Assembly: GCF_014884385.1 (NCBI RefSeq)
Contig: NZ_WKFH01000003.1
Coordinates: forward strand, 496,001-560,000
Source: Phycobacter azelaicus
GTDB lineage: Bacteria; Pseudomonadota; Alphaproteobacteria; Rhodobacterales; Rhodobacteraceae
Reading direction: 5' to 3'
DNA length: 64,000 bases
The first letter of the stretch is position 1; each line of letters opens with the position of its first letter. This document shows, piece after piece, positions 37,693-48,535 of this stretch. The translations under genes and the position numbers were made by a program. The notes under the pieces were generated by a model, which searched no databases, was not told the DNA's origin, and was given only the letters and a program-made list of their open reading frames with translations.

Positions 37693-40050
37693 TCAGCGGA
37701 AAGCCGCATTTCCCACGTAGTCCTCAATCATGACTTCCACCAAAAGCAGATCACCCGGCTCAGGAGGCAAAATCCCCCGGCACATTTCAGCCAAGGTTTC
37801 ACATCGCAAATACCCCGAGACTTCACGACCACCGACTTCGATCACAAAAGGGGCAGCCTGCCTCAGCCCGGATTCGTCCCGCGCCTGTACCTCGATTGCG
37901 ATTGCCCCGCTGGCGCCGTCAGGGCGTGTCACCTCCACACCAAGGACTTCAGGTGGGTCTGTGTCAAAAACTGTGTTGAGCTGTTTGACGGCCACGTTGC
38001 CAACCGCGTCCACGGCCAGCAGCTCGATCTTGTTGCGTCCGGCCACAAGCTGAACATCATAGGCAAAGCGCTCTGCGTTCAGTGGTATCTCATCACCGTT
38101 GACCAACAGAGACACCGCATCACCGACATGACCCTCGAGCCGCAAGATGTCTTCGCCGACCGCGAGCGGGACCGGTGCATCCAAGATAATCTCCGGCGGG
38201 GTCCGATCCCGGAGCGCCGCAAAAGTCAGCTGTCCTTCCGCGGCTCCGTCAGGCGAAAGCACTTCGACCCTATAGTCCAGCGCAGGGTCAGATGCCGGAA
38301 CCGAGAACGACAGGGCGCCACCCTCAAGAACCCTTGTCCGCAAGACCTCCTGGTCCTGCCCGCCCAGAATAAGCACCTCCGCCCCTGGCGATGCATTCGT
38401 TGTCGCACTGACCGACACGTCTTTCGCACGGGTGGCGAGCGCACCGCCAATACGCGGCAAATCGGCATCCAAAGCGATGGTGACAGCCACAGTCGGTCTG
38501 TAGAAGACAGTGACCTCCCGCGTGGTGCGGTTTCCTGCAGGATCAACGGCTGTGACGGAAAGAACCGCCTTTCCCGGCTCCAATGATAACCGTTTTTCGA
38601 ACGTGCCGTCGCTGGACGCTTCGAGCGGCTCACCGTTCAGAAGAAGGCGCGTATTGGCCTCTGTTGCGCCCAGCACCAGCACATCGGGCTTTGACAGGAC
38701 AGCCTGCTGTGACGGCGCGAGCAGGGCCAGATAGGGCGGCACATTGTCCTCACGAATTGAAAACCCCCGTGGCGTGCTCCAAGCGCCGGGCAAGCCGAGT
38801 TGATCCAACGCGGCCACGCGCCAGAAGTACCGGTCAGGAGGCAACTCGGCGGCATAGCCAGGCTCGCTCACGCCCCATTGCGACAGCTTCATGACGTTGA
38901 AGGCCGGATCGCTGGCCACCTCAAGCCAATAGGCCTTGGCATCGGGGAAAGGCTCCCACCGGAGCGAGACAGCCTCGGTGTAGAGGGTTTCTCCCTGCAA
39001 AGGCGCGCGTAAAACAGGTCCGCTCAGAACAGGTGCACGCGCTGCCTTTCCGTCCGCGATGACCACACCCTCGTTCTTTCCAACCACGATGCGGTCCGTG
39101 CCTTGAGCGATCTCAAGATCGGTGCTGTCGTAATTCACGAAGCGTGCGCCGCTGTCGTCGTTCTTGATCCAGAAATCGGCCGAATTGGTCCGGGTCCGCA
39201 GCCCGGGAACATCGATTTCGAATGTGGTCTTCTCGGTGAGTTGGTTGAGAAGGGCGTAGAAATCCCCGTTTGCAAGGGTCACCTTGGTCACTTCGCCGCC
39301 CGTCAAAGGATCCGAGCGCATGCGCTGTATCGTTGCGTTGGAATTGGGATTGAGACGCAGGCGACTGAGGTCACGAAAGGTGATCTGCGTGGTACTGGCT
39401 GAAAGCGTGCGCACGCGCTCGAACTCGACGAGGATGTCGTCCAACTGCCGCCCTGACCAGGCCGGCTCCGTGGGCGCCCGACCTTCTACCTTGCCCTGCA
39501 CATCAGACACGATAGCCTCAGCGGCCCGGTCTCGCTGGGCGATGGAGAGTTCAAGCGCGGCCCCGGCAAATTCGGTGGCCAGATCGGCAAGGCTTACAAC
39601 CTGGCGCCAGGCTCCGGCACTGCGCTGACCGACCGCTAGATCACGGTTTTCAATGGCCTGTCCGATCTCGACCGGCGCAAAGATGCCTGCACCCTCGGCA
39701 TTGGCCGATTGAATTGCCGTCAAGGACGTCCGAAGCGCTGCGTCCGCCGCACGCACCTGCCCTACGGGCAGCAGCAAGCGCATCCCGGGCCGCAGATCCA
39801 CGGGCGAAGCGATGTTGTTCAACGCCAGTACGGTCGGCCAAAGATTCGGATCGTTGAGATGCATGTCGACCACGGTACGAATGGTATCACCGGGCCGGAA
39901 TTCGACCGGCACGAGTGGCACATCCAGCGGGTCATTCTGCGACAGGGCAGGGCCAGAGACCGGCAACGATACCAACAACACAGAACCCAAAACCCGCAGC
40001 GCTGAGACCAACAGGTGCTTTGCCGTTCTTGTTGTAAATCGCCTCGGCAT
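37693..40050 (-). CDS. Secreted LysM/FecR-domain envelope protein with Ig-like repeats
   Basis: A 785-residue exported protein. After the signal peptide (VSALRVLGSVLLVSLPVSG) come a LysM-like peptidoglycan-binding module (about 50-98, FRPGDTIRTVVDMHLNDPNLWPTVLALN), a FecR-type domain (about 220-330, ADFWIKNDD..NEGVVIADG), a fibronectin-like segment with YWLEVASDPAF and FWRVAALDQLGLPGAWS, and several bacterial Ig-like repeats (about 435-740) marked by AVDPAGN and DAVGNV. The ATG at 40050 is preferred over the TTG at 40056. It probably sits in the periplasm bound to the cell wall. FecR domains in such proteins often join cyclase genes. It heads a three-gene unit with the PKD protein and the cyclase. 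Confidence 0.88.
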   Translation of the reverse strand: MPRRFTTRTAKHLLVSALRVLGSVLLVSLPVSGPALSQNDPLDVPLVPVEFRPGDTIRTVVDMHLNDPNLWPTVLALNNIASPVDLRPGMRLLLPVGQVRAADAALRTSLTAIQSANAEGAGIFAPVEIGQAIENRDLAVGQRSAGAWRQVVSLADLATEFAGAALELSIAQRDRAAEAIVSDVQGKVEGRAPTEPAWSGRQLDDILVEFERVRTLSASTTQITFRDLSRLRLNPNSNATIQRMRSDPLTGGEVTKVTLANGDFYALLNQLTEKTTFEIDVPGLRTRTNSADFWIKNDDSGARFVNYDSTDLEIAQGTDRIVVGKNEGVVIADGKAARAPVLSGPVLRAPLQGETLYTEAVSLRWEPFPDAKAYWLEVASDPAFNVMKLSQWGVSEPGYAAELPPDRYFWRVAALDQLGLPGAWSTPRGFSIREDNVPPYLALLAPSQQAVLSKPDVLVLGATEANTRLLLNGEPLEASSDGTFEKRLSLEPGKAVLSVTAVDPAGNRTTREVTVFYRPTVAVTIALDADLPRIGGALATRAKDVSVSATTNASPGAEVLILGGQDQEVLRTRVLEGGALSFSVPASDPALDYRVEVLSPDGAAEGQLTFAALRDRTPPEIILDAPVPLAVGEDILRLEGHVGDAVSLLVNGDEIPLNAERFAYDVQLVAGRNKIELLAVDAVGNVAVKQLNTVFDTDPPEVLGVEVTRPDGASGAIAIEVQARDESGLRQAAPFVIEVGGREVSGYLRCETLAEMCRGILPPEPGDLLLVEVMIEDYVGNAAFR

Positions 40051-40636
40051 AAACAAATCCGTTCAATCAAACGAGGCTGGCACACGCGGGACCTGACGTG
40101 ACCAACGTCGCAGTCGTAGTCGTATTGCTCCAATTACGCCCCAGAATCTCTCAGTTTCAAAGGAAATAATTAAACCTGCCTGCGCATGGCCCCGGCCCGT
40201 GGCGCGTGACGAGCTGCCCAAATCGTGCCTATTGCACTTGTTTCGAACGCCAAGATCCCAAACCTGATTGCAGAGCCAGTAAAGGCAGGTCTTGCCGGCA
40301 GAACCGGGTTTGTGGCGGGTACTGTGGCCCGGGGTATGAGCAGATCTGTGACCCGCTCTGCCTTTCGCGGCAAAGCCAAGCAATGCTGCCCAGCCACGGG
40401 TACAGTTCTCCACGGCTCGCCTGGCACACCACCTTTACGCCGCAACGCAGCGCGATAAATTCTGCATCAGCAGCATCCCAATCCATCAAAGCGACATTAT
40501 TATTTTGACTTATTATCAGGTACTTAAATCATTACTAATTTTTTAGTTTGACAAGATGCCGCGCCCTGTGAAACGTCTGATGCAGTCAGGTGCATTGAAC
40601 GCACAACTGACAATAATGACTTTAGGGAGGAGAAAG
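40051..40636. other. Divergent intergenic region with promoter sequences
   Basis: No gene is seen; short frames on both strands lack motifs and ribosome binding sites. The right part (about 40490-40550) is markedly AT-rich and contains TTGACT (40505-40510) and TTGACA (40548-40553), probable -35 elements for the glycerol-transport operon, though no good -10 could be assigned. Confidence 0.5.
40131..40160 (-). promoter_or_regulatory. Candidate promoter of the LysM/PKD/cyclase operon
   Basis: On the minus strand TTGAAA (40160-40155) and TAATTG (40136-40131) are separated by 18 bases, about 80 bases before the first gene. Both boxes match the consensus partly. Confidence 0.35.
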
Positions 40637-42370
<1,734 letters not shown>

Positions 42371-42424
42371 GGCTTTCCTCCTGCCGGGTTTGGGCGCGAC
42401 ACCCTGCACCTGACCCGGCGAGAA

Positions 42425-42456
42425 GCCCCGGAGCCTCCCCCGCGATGCTCCGGGGC
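42425..42456 (+). terminator. Strong hairpin after glpV
   Basis: GCCCCGGAGC at 42425-42434 pairs perfectly with GCTCCGGGGC at 42447-42456 over a 12-base loop, followed by CTTT. It probably ends most transcripts after the binding-protein gene, or stabilises its mRNA, and lowers the level of the downstream genes. Confidence 0.7.
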
Positions 42457-42562
42457 CTTTACCACCACACACGACACCTCTGCCCTGCCCCTCAGCAGGG
42501 ATGCAGCCGACACCGCCTTGCCGGGCGCCTCGCGGCTCACAATGCCGGAAAGTCAAATCAAG

Positions 42563-43639
42563 ATGGCACTTGAACTTAGAAACGTGACCAAGCGCGTCGG
42601 CGCGATCGAGCACATCAAGGACACATCCCTGGTGCTGGACAGCGGTCACTTCAACGTCCTTCTGGGCGCTACTGGATCAGGTAAGACCTCGCTTATCAAG
42701 CTGATGGCAGGCCTTGATCCGATCGCCGACGGCACCGTCTGGATGGATGGGCAGGACGTCACCCGCCTCAGCACCCAGAAACGCAACATCAGCCTGGTGC
42801 ATCAGTTTTTCATCAACTACCCGCACATGACGGTCTTCGACAACATCGCCTCCCCCCTGAAGGTCGCAGGCATGGCCAAGTCGGAAATCGAAGGCCGCGT
42901 AGAAGAAGCCGCCGATATCTTGCAGCTGCGCCCGATGCTGCACAGGCGTCCGCACGAACTGTCGGGTGGTCAGCAGCAGCGCACCGCCCTCGCCCGCGCC
43001 ATCGCAAAGGAAAGCCGCGCGGTTTTCCTGGATGAGCCGCTTGCGAACCTCGATTACAAACTGCGCGAAGAGTTGCGCGACCAGCTTCCTGATCTCTTTG
43101 CAGGGCGCGGCGCGGTAGTGGTCTATGCAACTTCCGAACCGGAAGAGGCGCTGTTGCTGGGCGGCAAGACCGCCCTGATGCGCGATGGACGCGTGACCCA
43201 GTTCGGTGCAACGGCAGATATCTACCGTGATCCGGCCAATGTGGAGGCCGCACGGGTATTCTCGGACCCGCCCATCAATACCGCCGAAATACAGAAAGAA
43301 GGCAACATGGCCCACCTGACGCGGGATGTCTCCTGGGCACTCGATGGCGCGGCGGCGGATCTGCGCGATGGCACCTACACCATCGCCATTCGCCCCCATC
43401 ACGTGCTGCCCTCTGCGGGCGCAGGCACTTCGGTGCGCATCGCGGGCCGCGTTCAGGTGACCGAACTTTCAGGATCAGAGAGCAGCGCGCATTTTGACCT
43501 CGGCCTGACCGGATCAAACGACAGCTGGGTCAGCCTTTCGGCGGGTGTTCATCCTTACGAGGTCGGTGAAATGCATGATTTCTATATGGATCCTTCGGCG
43601 GCCTATGTCTTTGCCCCCGATGGCTCCCGCGTGGCGTGA
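42563..43639 (+). CDS. glpS: Glycerol-type ABC importer, ATPase GlpS
   Basis: A 358-residue ATPase with Walker A GATGSGKTS, a canonical signature LSGGQQQR and Walker B AVFLDEPLANLD. The switch-histidine loop is altered: where most ATPases have THDxxEA this one has ATSEPEEA, replacing His with Ser. A C-terminal regulatory TOBE-like domain follows from about residue 245. ATG 42563 gives a normal domain start; ATG 42542 is an alternative. It should pair with the next ATPase. Loss of the histidine predicts one weakly hydrolysing ATP site in the heterodimer. Confidence 0.88.
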   Translation: MALELRNVTKRVGAIEHIKDTSLVLDSGHFNVLLGATGSGKTSLIKLMAGLDPIADGTVWMDGQDVTRLSTQKRNISLVHQFFINYPHMTVFDNIASPLKVAGMAKSEIEGRVEEAADILQLRPMLHRRPHELSGGQQQRTALARAIAKESRAVFLDEPLANLDYKLREELRDQLPDLFAGRGAVVVYATSEPEEALLLGGKTALMRDGRVTQFGATADIYRDPANVEAARVFSDPPINTAEIQKEGNMAHLTRDVSWALDGAAADLRDGTYTIAIRPHHVLPSAGAGTSVRIAGRVQVTELSGSESSAHFDLGLTGSNDSWVSLSAGVHPYEVGEMHDFYMDPSAAYVFAPDGSRVA

Positions 43640-43647
43640 GGCAAAAC

Positions 43648-44733
43648 ATGGCCAAGATTACTCTCTCTAAGCTGCGTCACAGCTATCTTCCGAACCCGTC
43701 CTCAAACTCCGACTACGCGCTTAAGGAAATCGATCTCGATTGGTCCGATGGCGGCGCCTATGCGCTGCTTGGCCCCTCGGGCTGCGGCAAGTCCACTCTG
43801 CTCAACATCATTTCGGGCCTCCTGGTGCCATCCGAAGGCAAGATCCTGTTCGATGATCGGGACGTCACAACCCTGCCCCCCGATCAGCGCAACATCGCGC
43901 AGGTGTTCCAGTTTCCGGTGATCTACGACACCATGACGGTCTACGACAACCTGGCCTTCCCCCTGCGCAATCGCGGCCGGGATGAGGCCACGGTCAAAAC
44001 CCGTGTCACGGCCATTGCCGAGATGCTGGAGCTGACCGAGATGCTGAATACCCGCGCCGCGGGCCTCAGCCCCGACACCAAGCAAAAGATCTCGATGGGA
44101 CGCGGCCTCGTGCGCGAGGACGTCAATGTGGTGATGTTCGACGAGCCGCTGACGGTGATCGACCCGCATCTGAAATGGAAGCTACGTTCCAAGCTGAAAG
44201 AGCTGCACCAGCGGGTCAAGGCGACCATGATCTACGTCACCCACGACCAGACCGAGGCACTGACCTTTGCCGATCAGGTGGTGGTGATGGAGTTGGGCGA
44301 GGTGGTGCAGGTCGGCACGCCGGTCGAGCTGTTCGAACGCCCCGCGCATACCTTTGTCGGCCACTTCATCGGCTCGCCGGGGATGAACATCCTGCCCTGC
44401 GCCCTGGTGGACGGCCAAGCACAATTTGCCGATCAGGCGATTGCCCTGGAAGGCCCGATAAAAGGCACACCGCAGGGCAAGACCGAAATCGGCATCCGCC
44501 CCGAATTCGTTTCTCTCGGCACCAACGGTCTGCCCGCAACCGTCACCAAGGTTTCGGACGTTGGCCGCCACACGGTTGTAGAATGCACCGCAGGCGGAGA
44601 GCGCATCAACGCCATCATCGAAGGCGATGCACCGGAAAAAGGCGCAACCGTTCACCTTGAGTTCCGACGCGATCAGACACGGCTTTATGTCGATGGCTGG
44701 CTCGCCACCACGCCAAAGGAGGCCATGGCATGA
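43648..44733 (+). CDS. glpT: Glycerol-type ABC importer, ATPase GlpT
   Basis: A 361-residue ATPase with Walker A GPSGCGKST, Walker B NVVMFDEPLTVID and an intact switch histidine in YVTHDQTEAL. Its signature motif is degenerate: LSPDTKQK replaces LSGGQxQR. The D-loop also reads TVID rather than NLD. A C-terminal regulatory domain is present. GAGG precedes ATG 43648 by 6 bases; GTG 43636, in a GTGA overlap with glpS, is an alternative start. Defects in this and the partner ATPase are complementary. Confidence 0.88.
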   Translation: MAKITLSKLRHSYLPNPSSNSDYALKEIDLDWSDGGAYALLGPSGCGKSTLLNIISGLLVPSEGKILFDDRDVTTLPPDQRNIAQVFQFPVIYDTMTVYDNLAFPLRNRGRDEATVKTRVTAIAEMLELTEMLNTRAAGLSPDTKQKISMGRGLVREDVNVVMFDEPLTVIDPHLKWKLRSKLKELHQRVKATMIYVTHDQTEALTFADQVVVMELGEVVQVGTPVELFERPAHTFVGHFIGSPGMNILPCALVDGQAQFADQAIALEGPIKGTPQGKTEIGIRPEFVSLGTNGLPATVTKVSDVGRHTVVECTAGGERINAIIEGDAPEKGATVHLEFRRDQTRLYVDGWLATTPKEAMA

Positions 44734-45593
44734 AGACCGAAAACCAGAAAGCCTGGCTGTTCGTCCTGCCCGTTCTGGCACTTGTCGCCTTCAACGCGCT
44801 GATACCGATGATGACAGTGGTCAACTATTCGGTGCAGGAAACCTTTGGCGACAACGTCTTCTTCTGGCAAGGGCTCGACTGGTTCCAGCAGATCCTGCGT
44901 TCAGAACGGTTCCACGATGCCCTTGGCCGCCAGTTCCTGTTCACCTTCCTGATCCTCATCATTGAAGTGCCGCTGGGCATCGCAATTGCCCTGTCAATGC
45001 CACGCAAGGGGTTCTGGGTGCCGGTCTGCCTCGTGCTGATGGCCCTGCCGATGCTGATCCCCTGGAACGTCGTGGGGGCCATGTGGAACATCTTTACCCT
45101 GCCCGATATCGGCCTTTTGGGGTATTTTCTGAACCATGTCCTTGGCATCAACTATGACATGACACAGGATCCTGTTGCGGCCTGGGTCACCATCGTCACC
45201 ATGGATGTCTGGCACTGGACCTCGCTTGTGGTGCTGCTGAGCTACGCGGGCCTCGTGTCGATCCCCGACGCCTATTACCAGGCGGCCAAGATCGACGGCG
45301 CCTCAAACTGGGCTGTGTTCCGCTTTATCCAGTTGCCAAAGATGAAAACCGTCCTGACCATCGCCATCCTTCTGCGGTTCATGGACAGTTTCAACATCTA
45401 CACCGAGCCTTTCGTCCTGACCGGGGGCGGCCCCGGCAACTCCACCACGCTTCTGTCCATTGATCTGGTGAAAATCGCGCTCGGTCAGTTTGACCTTGGT
45501 CCCGCCGCCGCCATGTCGCTCATCTATTTTGCCATCACCCTGCTCGTCAGCTGGTTGTTCTACACGCTGATGACCAAGGATGATCTGAACTAA
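44730..45593 (+). CDS. glpP: Glycerol-type ABC importer, permease GlpP
   Basis: A 287-residue inner-membrane permease of the sugar-importer type with about six membrane segments. The EAA-like loop is around YYQAAKIDGASNWAVFRFIQLPKM. It overlaps the glpT stop by ATGA and is followed closely by the second permease, indicating balanced expression of the two membrane subunits. Confidence 0.9.
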   Translation: MKTENQKAWLFVLPVLALVAFNALIPMMTVVNYSVQETFGDNVFFWQGLDWFQQILRSERFHDALGRQFLFTFLILIIEVPLGIAIALSMPRKGFWVPVCLVLMALPMLIPWNVVGAMWNIFTLPDIGLLGYFLNHVLGINYDMTQDPVAAWVTIVTMDVWHWTSLVVLLSYAGLVSIPDAYYQAAKIDGASNWAVFRFIQLPKMKTVLTIAILLRFMDSFNIYTEPFVLTGGGPGNSTTLLSIDLVKIALGQFDLGPAAAMSLIYFAITLLVSWLFYTLMTKDDLN

Positions 45594-45604
45594 GGGAGGG
45601 AAAC

Positions 45605-46402
45605 GTGCAGAAAAGATCTATCGTTCCCATCGTCTATATCCTGTTTCTCATGCTGCCGATCTACTGGCTGGTGGCGATGAGCTTCAAGACAACCAATGAG
45701 ATCCTTGCAGGGTTCTCTCTCTTTCCCCAGACCTTCACGCTGGAGAACTACCAGACGATCTTTACCGATCCGACTTGGTACTGGGGCTACATCAACTCGA
45801 TCCTTTATGTGTCGATCAACACCGTGATCTCGGTCGCGGTGGCGCTGCCTGCAGCATACGCTTTCAGCCGCTACAGGTTTCTGGGCGACAAGCAGCTGTT
45901 CTTCTGGCTCCTGACCAACCGGATGGCGCCTGCCGCCGTTTTTGCCCTGCCCTTCTTCCAGCTCTATTCCGCTGTCGGGCTGTTTGACACCCATCTGGCC
46001 GTGGCCCTGGCCCACTGTCTGTTCAATATCCCGCTGGCGGTCTGGATCCTCGAAGGCTTCATGGGGGGCGTCCCTAAAGAACTGGATGAAACCGCCTATG
46101 TGGATGGCTACTCCTTCCCGCGCTTCTTTGCGGTGATCTTCATCCCCTCGATCAAAGCCGGGGTCGGCGTTGCAGCCTTCTTCTGCTTCATGTTTTCCTG
46201 GGTGGAACTGCTGCTGGCCAAGACACTCACAGCCGTGGCGGCCAAACCCATCGCCGCAACCATGACCAAGACCGCCTCCAGTGCAGGGTACGAACTGGGC
46301 CTTCTGGCGGCTGCGGGCACACTTACAATCATTCCGGGCGCCATCGTGATCTGGTTCGTCCGCAACTACATCGCAAAAGGCTTTGCGATGGGGAGGGTTT
46401 GA
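45605..46402 (+). CDS. glpQ: Glycerol-type ABC importer, permease GlpQ
   Basis: A 265-residue permease, partner of GlpP, with about six membrane segments and the EAA-like loop at DETAYVDGYSFPRFFAVIFIPSI. It starts with GTG 45605 after an AGGGAGGG site; the next ATG lies well inside the first helix region. The symbol is for the glycerol importer of rhizobia and not for glycerophosphodiester phosphodiesterase. Confidence 0.9.
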   Translation: MQKRSIVPIVYILFLMLPIYWLVAMSFKTTNEILAGFSLFPQTFTLENYQTIFTDPTWYWGYINSILYVSINTVISVAVALPAAYAFSRYRFLGDKQLFFWLLTNRMAPAAVFALPFFQLYSAVGLFDTHLAVALAHCLFNIPLAVWILEGFMGGVPKELDETAYVDGYSFPRFFAVIFIPSIKAGVGVAAFFCFMFSWVELLLAKTLTAVAAKPIAATMTKTASSAGYELGLLAAAGTLTIIPGAIVIWFVRNYIAKGFAMGRV

Positions 46403-46403
46403 C

Positions 46404-46682
46404 ATGCTGTCATGGATGGCCTGGACCTGGCCAACGGCCTTGGTATTCATCGGTATCTTCTCTGCCATCGCGGTGCTAATCGTGCTGGAAATCCGCAACC
46501 CCGGCGGCGACATGCGCAAAGGTGTGCTGGGTCTCACCACCACACGCGGGGACCGGCTGTTCATCAGCCTGTTGGGCACGGCCTACATCTTCCTCGCCTG
46601 GCTGGGCCTTGTCGGCATGCCGCTCTGGACCCCGCTAGGCCTTGCCATTGCCTGGGGCGTATTCTGCTTCTGGAAGGTCTAA
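46404..46682 (+). CDS. DUF2160 small membrane protein of the glycerol importer operon
   Basis: A 92-residue protein with two or three membrane segments (TALVFIGIFSAIAVLIVLEI, LLGTAYIFLAWLGLVG). It matches the DUF2160 family, which is found in operons for this importer type; in rhizobia a corresponding small gene is named glpU. ATG 46404 follows GGGGAGGG and lies one base beyond the glpQ stop. It may be an accessory subunit, function unproven. Confidence 0.88.
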   Translation: MLSWMAWTWPTALVFIGIFSAIAVLIVLEIRNPGGDMRKGVLGLTTTRGDRLFISLLGTAYIFLAWLGLVGMPLWTPLGLAIAWGVFCFWKV

Positions 46683-46765
46683 CCCTAGCTAGCGGGTCAA
46701 GGGGGCCGCAGGCCCCGCCAAAGGCGGCTTGTCCATGACGCGCAATACCAACCAAAATTGAAACC

Positions 46766-46796
46766 GGCCTTGAGGGCACACCTGCCCCTCAAGGCC
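46766..46796 (+). terminator. Terminator hairpin of the glycerol importer operon
   Basis: GGCCTTGAGGG at 46766-46776 pairs perfectly with CCCTCAAGGCC at 46786-46796 over a 9-base loop. No long U-run follows. A smaller GGGGCC/GGCCCC hairpin lies before it at 46702-46716. Confidence 0.7.
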
Positions 46797-46919
46797 CTCT
46801 CAGCCAAAAAACAAACCGCCAGCACCGCACACAACAAAGGGAAATCACGTCACCTCCCCGTTGCAGAATGAAAGCGCGCGAAAGCGCACAATTTGACAAC
46901 AGCCACGCGACCCCAGCGC

Positions 46920-46938
46920 AACTTCTAAAAAAGTAGTT
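46920..46938 (+). promoter_or_regulatory. Candidate BlaI-type operator
   Basis: AACTTCT (46920-46926) and AGTAGTT (46932-46938) form an inverted repeat with one mismatch and an A-rich centre, 34 bases before the BlaI-like gene. BlaI/MecI/CopY repressors bind dyads of this general form near their own promoters. TTGACA at 46893-46898 may be the -35 box. Confidence 0.35.
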
Positions 46939-46971
46939 TTCAACCCGCCTCGCTTTGCCTAGCATGAGACG

Positions 46972-47397
46972 ATGACCCAAAAGGACCAGGCATCAGCGCT
47001 CATGCGAAAGAAACAGGACAAATCGCTTCTGACCGAGGTCGAACTCGAGTTCATGACCGTGATCTGGGAAACCGGGGGCGGCACCGTGCGGGATATTCTT
47101 GCAGAGCTGAACAAGGTTCAGGAGCGCGCTTATACCTCGGTTGCAACGGTCCTAAAGATAATGGAGCAAAAGGGTTTTCTGACCAGCGAGCGGGCCGACC
47201 GTTCCTTGGTCTATCGCCCCGCCGTTCCCAAGGCAGAGTATCAGAAAACCTCGCTGAAAAACCTTTCGAGCAAACTCTTCAACGGAGCGCCGGCAGCACT
47301 TGTCGCCCGGCTCGTCGATGATGAGGACGTGACCGACGAAATGCTCGAGGAAATGCGGGCGCTTCTGGAGGAAAGGCTGGGGGACAATGCAAACTGA
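46972..47397 (+). CDS. BlaI/MecI/CopY-family transcriptional repressor
   Basis: A 141-residue regulator with the winged helix-turn-helix of the BlaI family: LTEVELEFMTVIWETGGGTVRDILAELN and YTSVATVLKIMEQKGFLTSER. The C-terminal helix includes the dimerisation and proteolysis region (NGAPAALVARLVDDEDV). It overlaps the M56-peptidase gene by 11 bases, the classic BlaI/BlaR-like arrangement. No beta-lactamase or copper gene lies nearby, so the target operon is unknown and may be this pair itself or a distant gene. Confidence 0.92.
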   Translation: MTQKDQASALMRKKQDKSLLTEVELEFMTVIWETGGGTVRDILAELNKVQERAYTSVATVLKIMEQKGFLTSERADRSLVYRPAVPKAEYQKTSLKNLSSKLFNGAPAALVARLVDDEDVTDEMLEEMRALLEERLGDNAN

Positions 47398-48535
47398 TGC
47401 TCTGCTGAATGCCTATATTGATCTGAACATCCTGCTGCTTGCGGGAGCCATGCTATGGCTTGCCTTGCGCAGCGGGCTCGCGCGCACGCGCCTTGGCAAA
47501 GCCTACCGGCCACAACTTCGATTGCTGAATGCAGTAACGGTTTTGCTGGCCCTGTCACCGCTTCTGGTTCTGGCCCTGACAACTGTTTTGATCCACCCTT
47601 CCCCCAATCTCTCCGACCTCTTGGTGGCGCAATACCTGCAAGGCAACGTTGGTATGAGCGCGGTTCGGTTCGAAGACCTTCTGGGTCTGCGCGAAGACGT
47701 TGTGCGCACCATTCTGAACGGCCAAGCCCCCTGGGCGCGGCTGCTGGTGGTCGGCTTTGCCGCAGGCGGTCTAATCTGTTCCTTGCAGCTGGGGCTGTCT
47801 GTCCTAAGACTTCGGAAAAGCCTGACACAGGCCTTCCTCTGGAAGCGGATCGGCCGCACGCAACTGCTTTTGTCGGATGAGCCGCGCGTAGCCTATTCCA
47901 CGCGCGGCATTTGGGCACGCTATGTCGTCCTGCCCACATCCCTTCTGGAACACCCAAAGGATCTGCGCCTGTCGGTCGCCCATGAATTGCAGCATTTCCG
48001 GCAGCGCGATATCGAGTGCGAATTCCTGCTGAGCGCGCTGCGCCCACTTCTGTTCTGGAACCCGGCCTTCTTTCTATGGCGCCGCGAAGTCCGGCAGCTC
48101 CGCGAATTCGCCTGCGATCAGGCCCTTATGAGCCGTCCGAGCTTTGATCTGCGCGGCTATTGCGAATGCCTGATCCGGGCTTGCGCCAACGCTTCCAGAG
48201 ATCCGGTTCTGTTTGCCCGCCGAAGCCCGACCGTTGCGCTGGCGGATCGCCGGGAGACCAGACGCGGCTCGTCCGCCCTCGTTCGCAGGCTGCATGCCGT
48301 GACCGCCGCGCAGCCAAACTCAGACAACACCCTCGGGTGGGCTATTGTATCCAGTCTGCTGGTTGCCTCCGTCATGACGACCGCTTTGCTGCTCCAACGC
48401 CCTGCAGACTGGAGCCATGACCGGATCATGCTATCGACCATCGTCAATCTTGAACGTATGGCAACCCGCACTTCTGCAACTCAGCCCATGTCACTCAGCG
48501 CTCTATCTGGCAGCTTTGCAGCCTCCAGCCAGTGA
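47387..48535 (+). CDS. M56-family (BlaR1-like) membrane metallopeptidase
   Basis: A 382-residue membrane protein with three or four membrane segments and a gluzincin site HELQH in LSVAHELQHFRQRD, with the third ligand likely Glu in QLREFACDQAL. A further hydrophobic segment (AIVSSLLVASVMTTALLL) lies near the end, then only a short tail. It lacks the penicillin-binding sensor domain of BlaR1, so it senses something else, perhaps through a partner. It probably cleaves the BlaI-like repressor on stimulation. Confidence 0.9.
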   Translation: MQTDALLNAYIDLNILLLAGAMLWLALRSGLARTRLGKAYRPQLRLLNAVTVLLALSPLLVLALTTVLIHPSPNLSDLLVAQYLQGNVGMSAVRFEDLLGLREDVVRTILNGQAPWARLLVVGFAAGGLICSLQLGLSVLRLRKSLTQAFLWKRIGRTQLLLSDEPRVAYSTRGIWARYVVLPTSLLEHPKDLRLSVAHELQHFRQRDIECEFLLSALRPLLFWNPAFFLWRREVRQLREFACDQALMSRPSFDLRGYCECLIRACANASRDPVLFARRSPTVALADRRETRRGSSALVRRLHAVTAAQPNSDNTLGWAIVSSLLVASVMTTALLLQRPADWSHDRIMLSTIVNLERMATRTSATQPMSLSALSGSFAASSQ

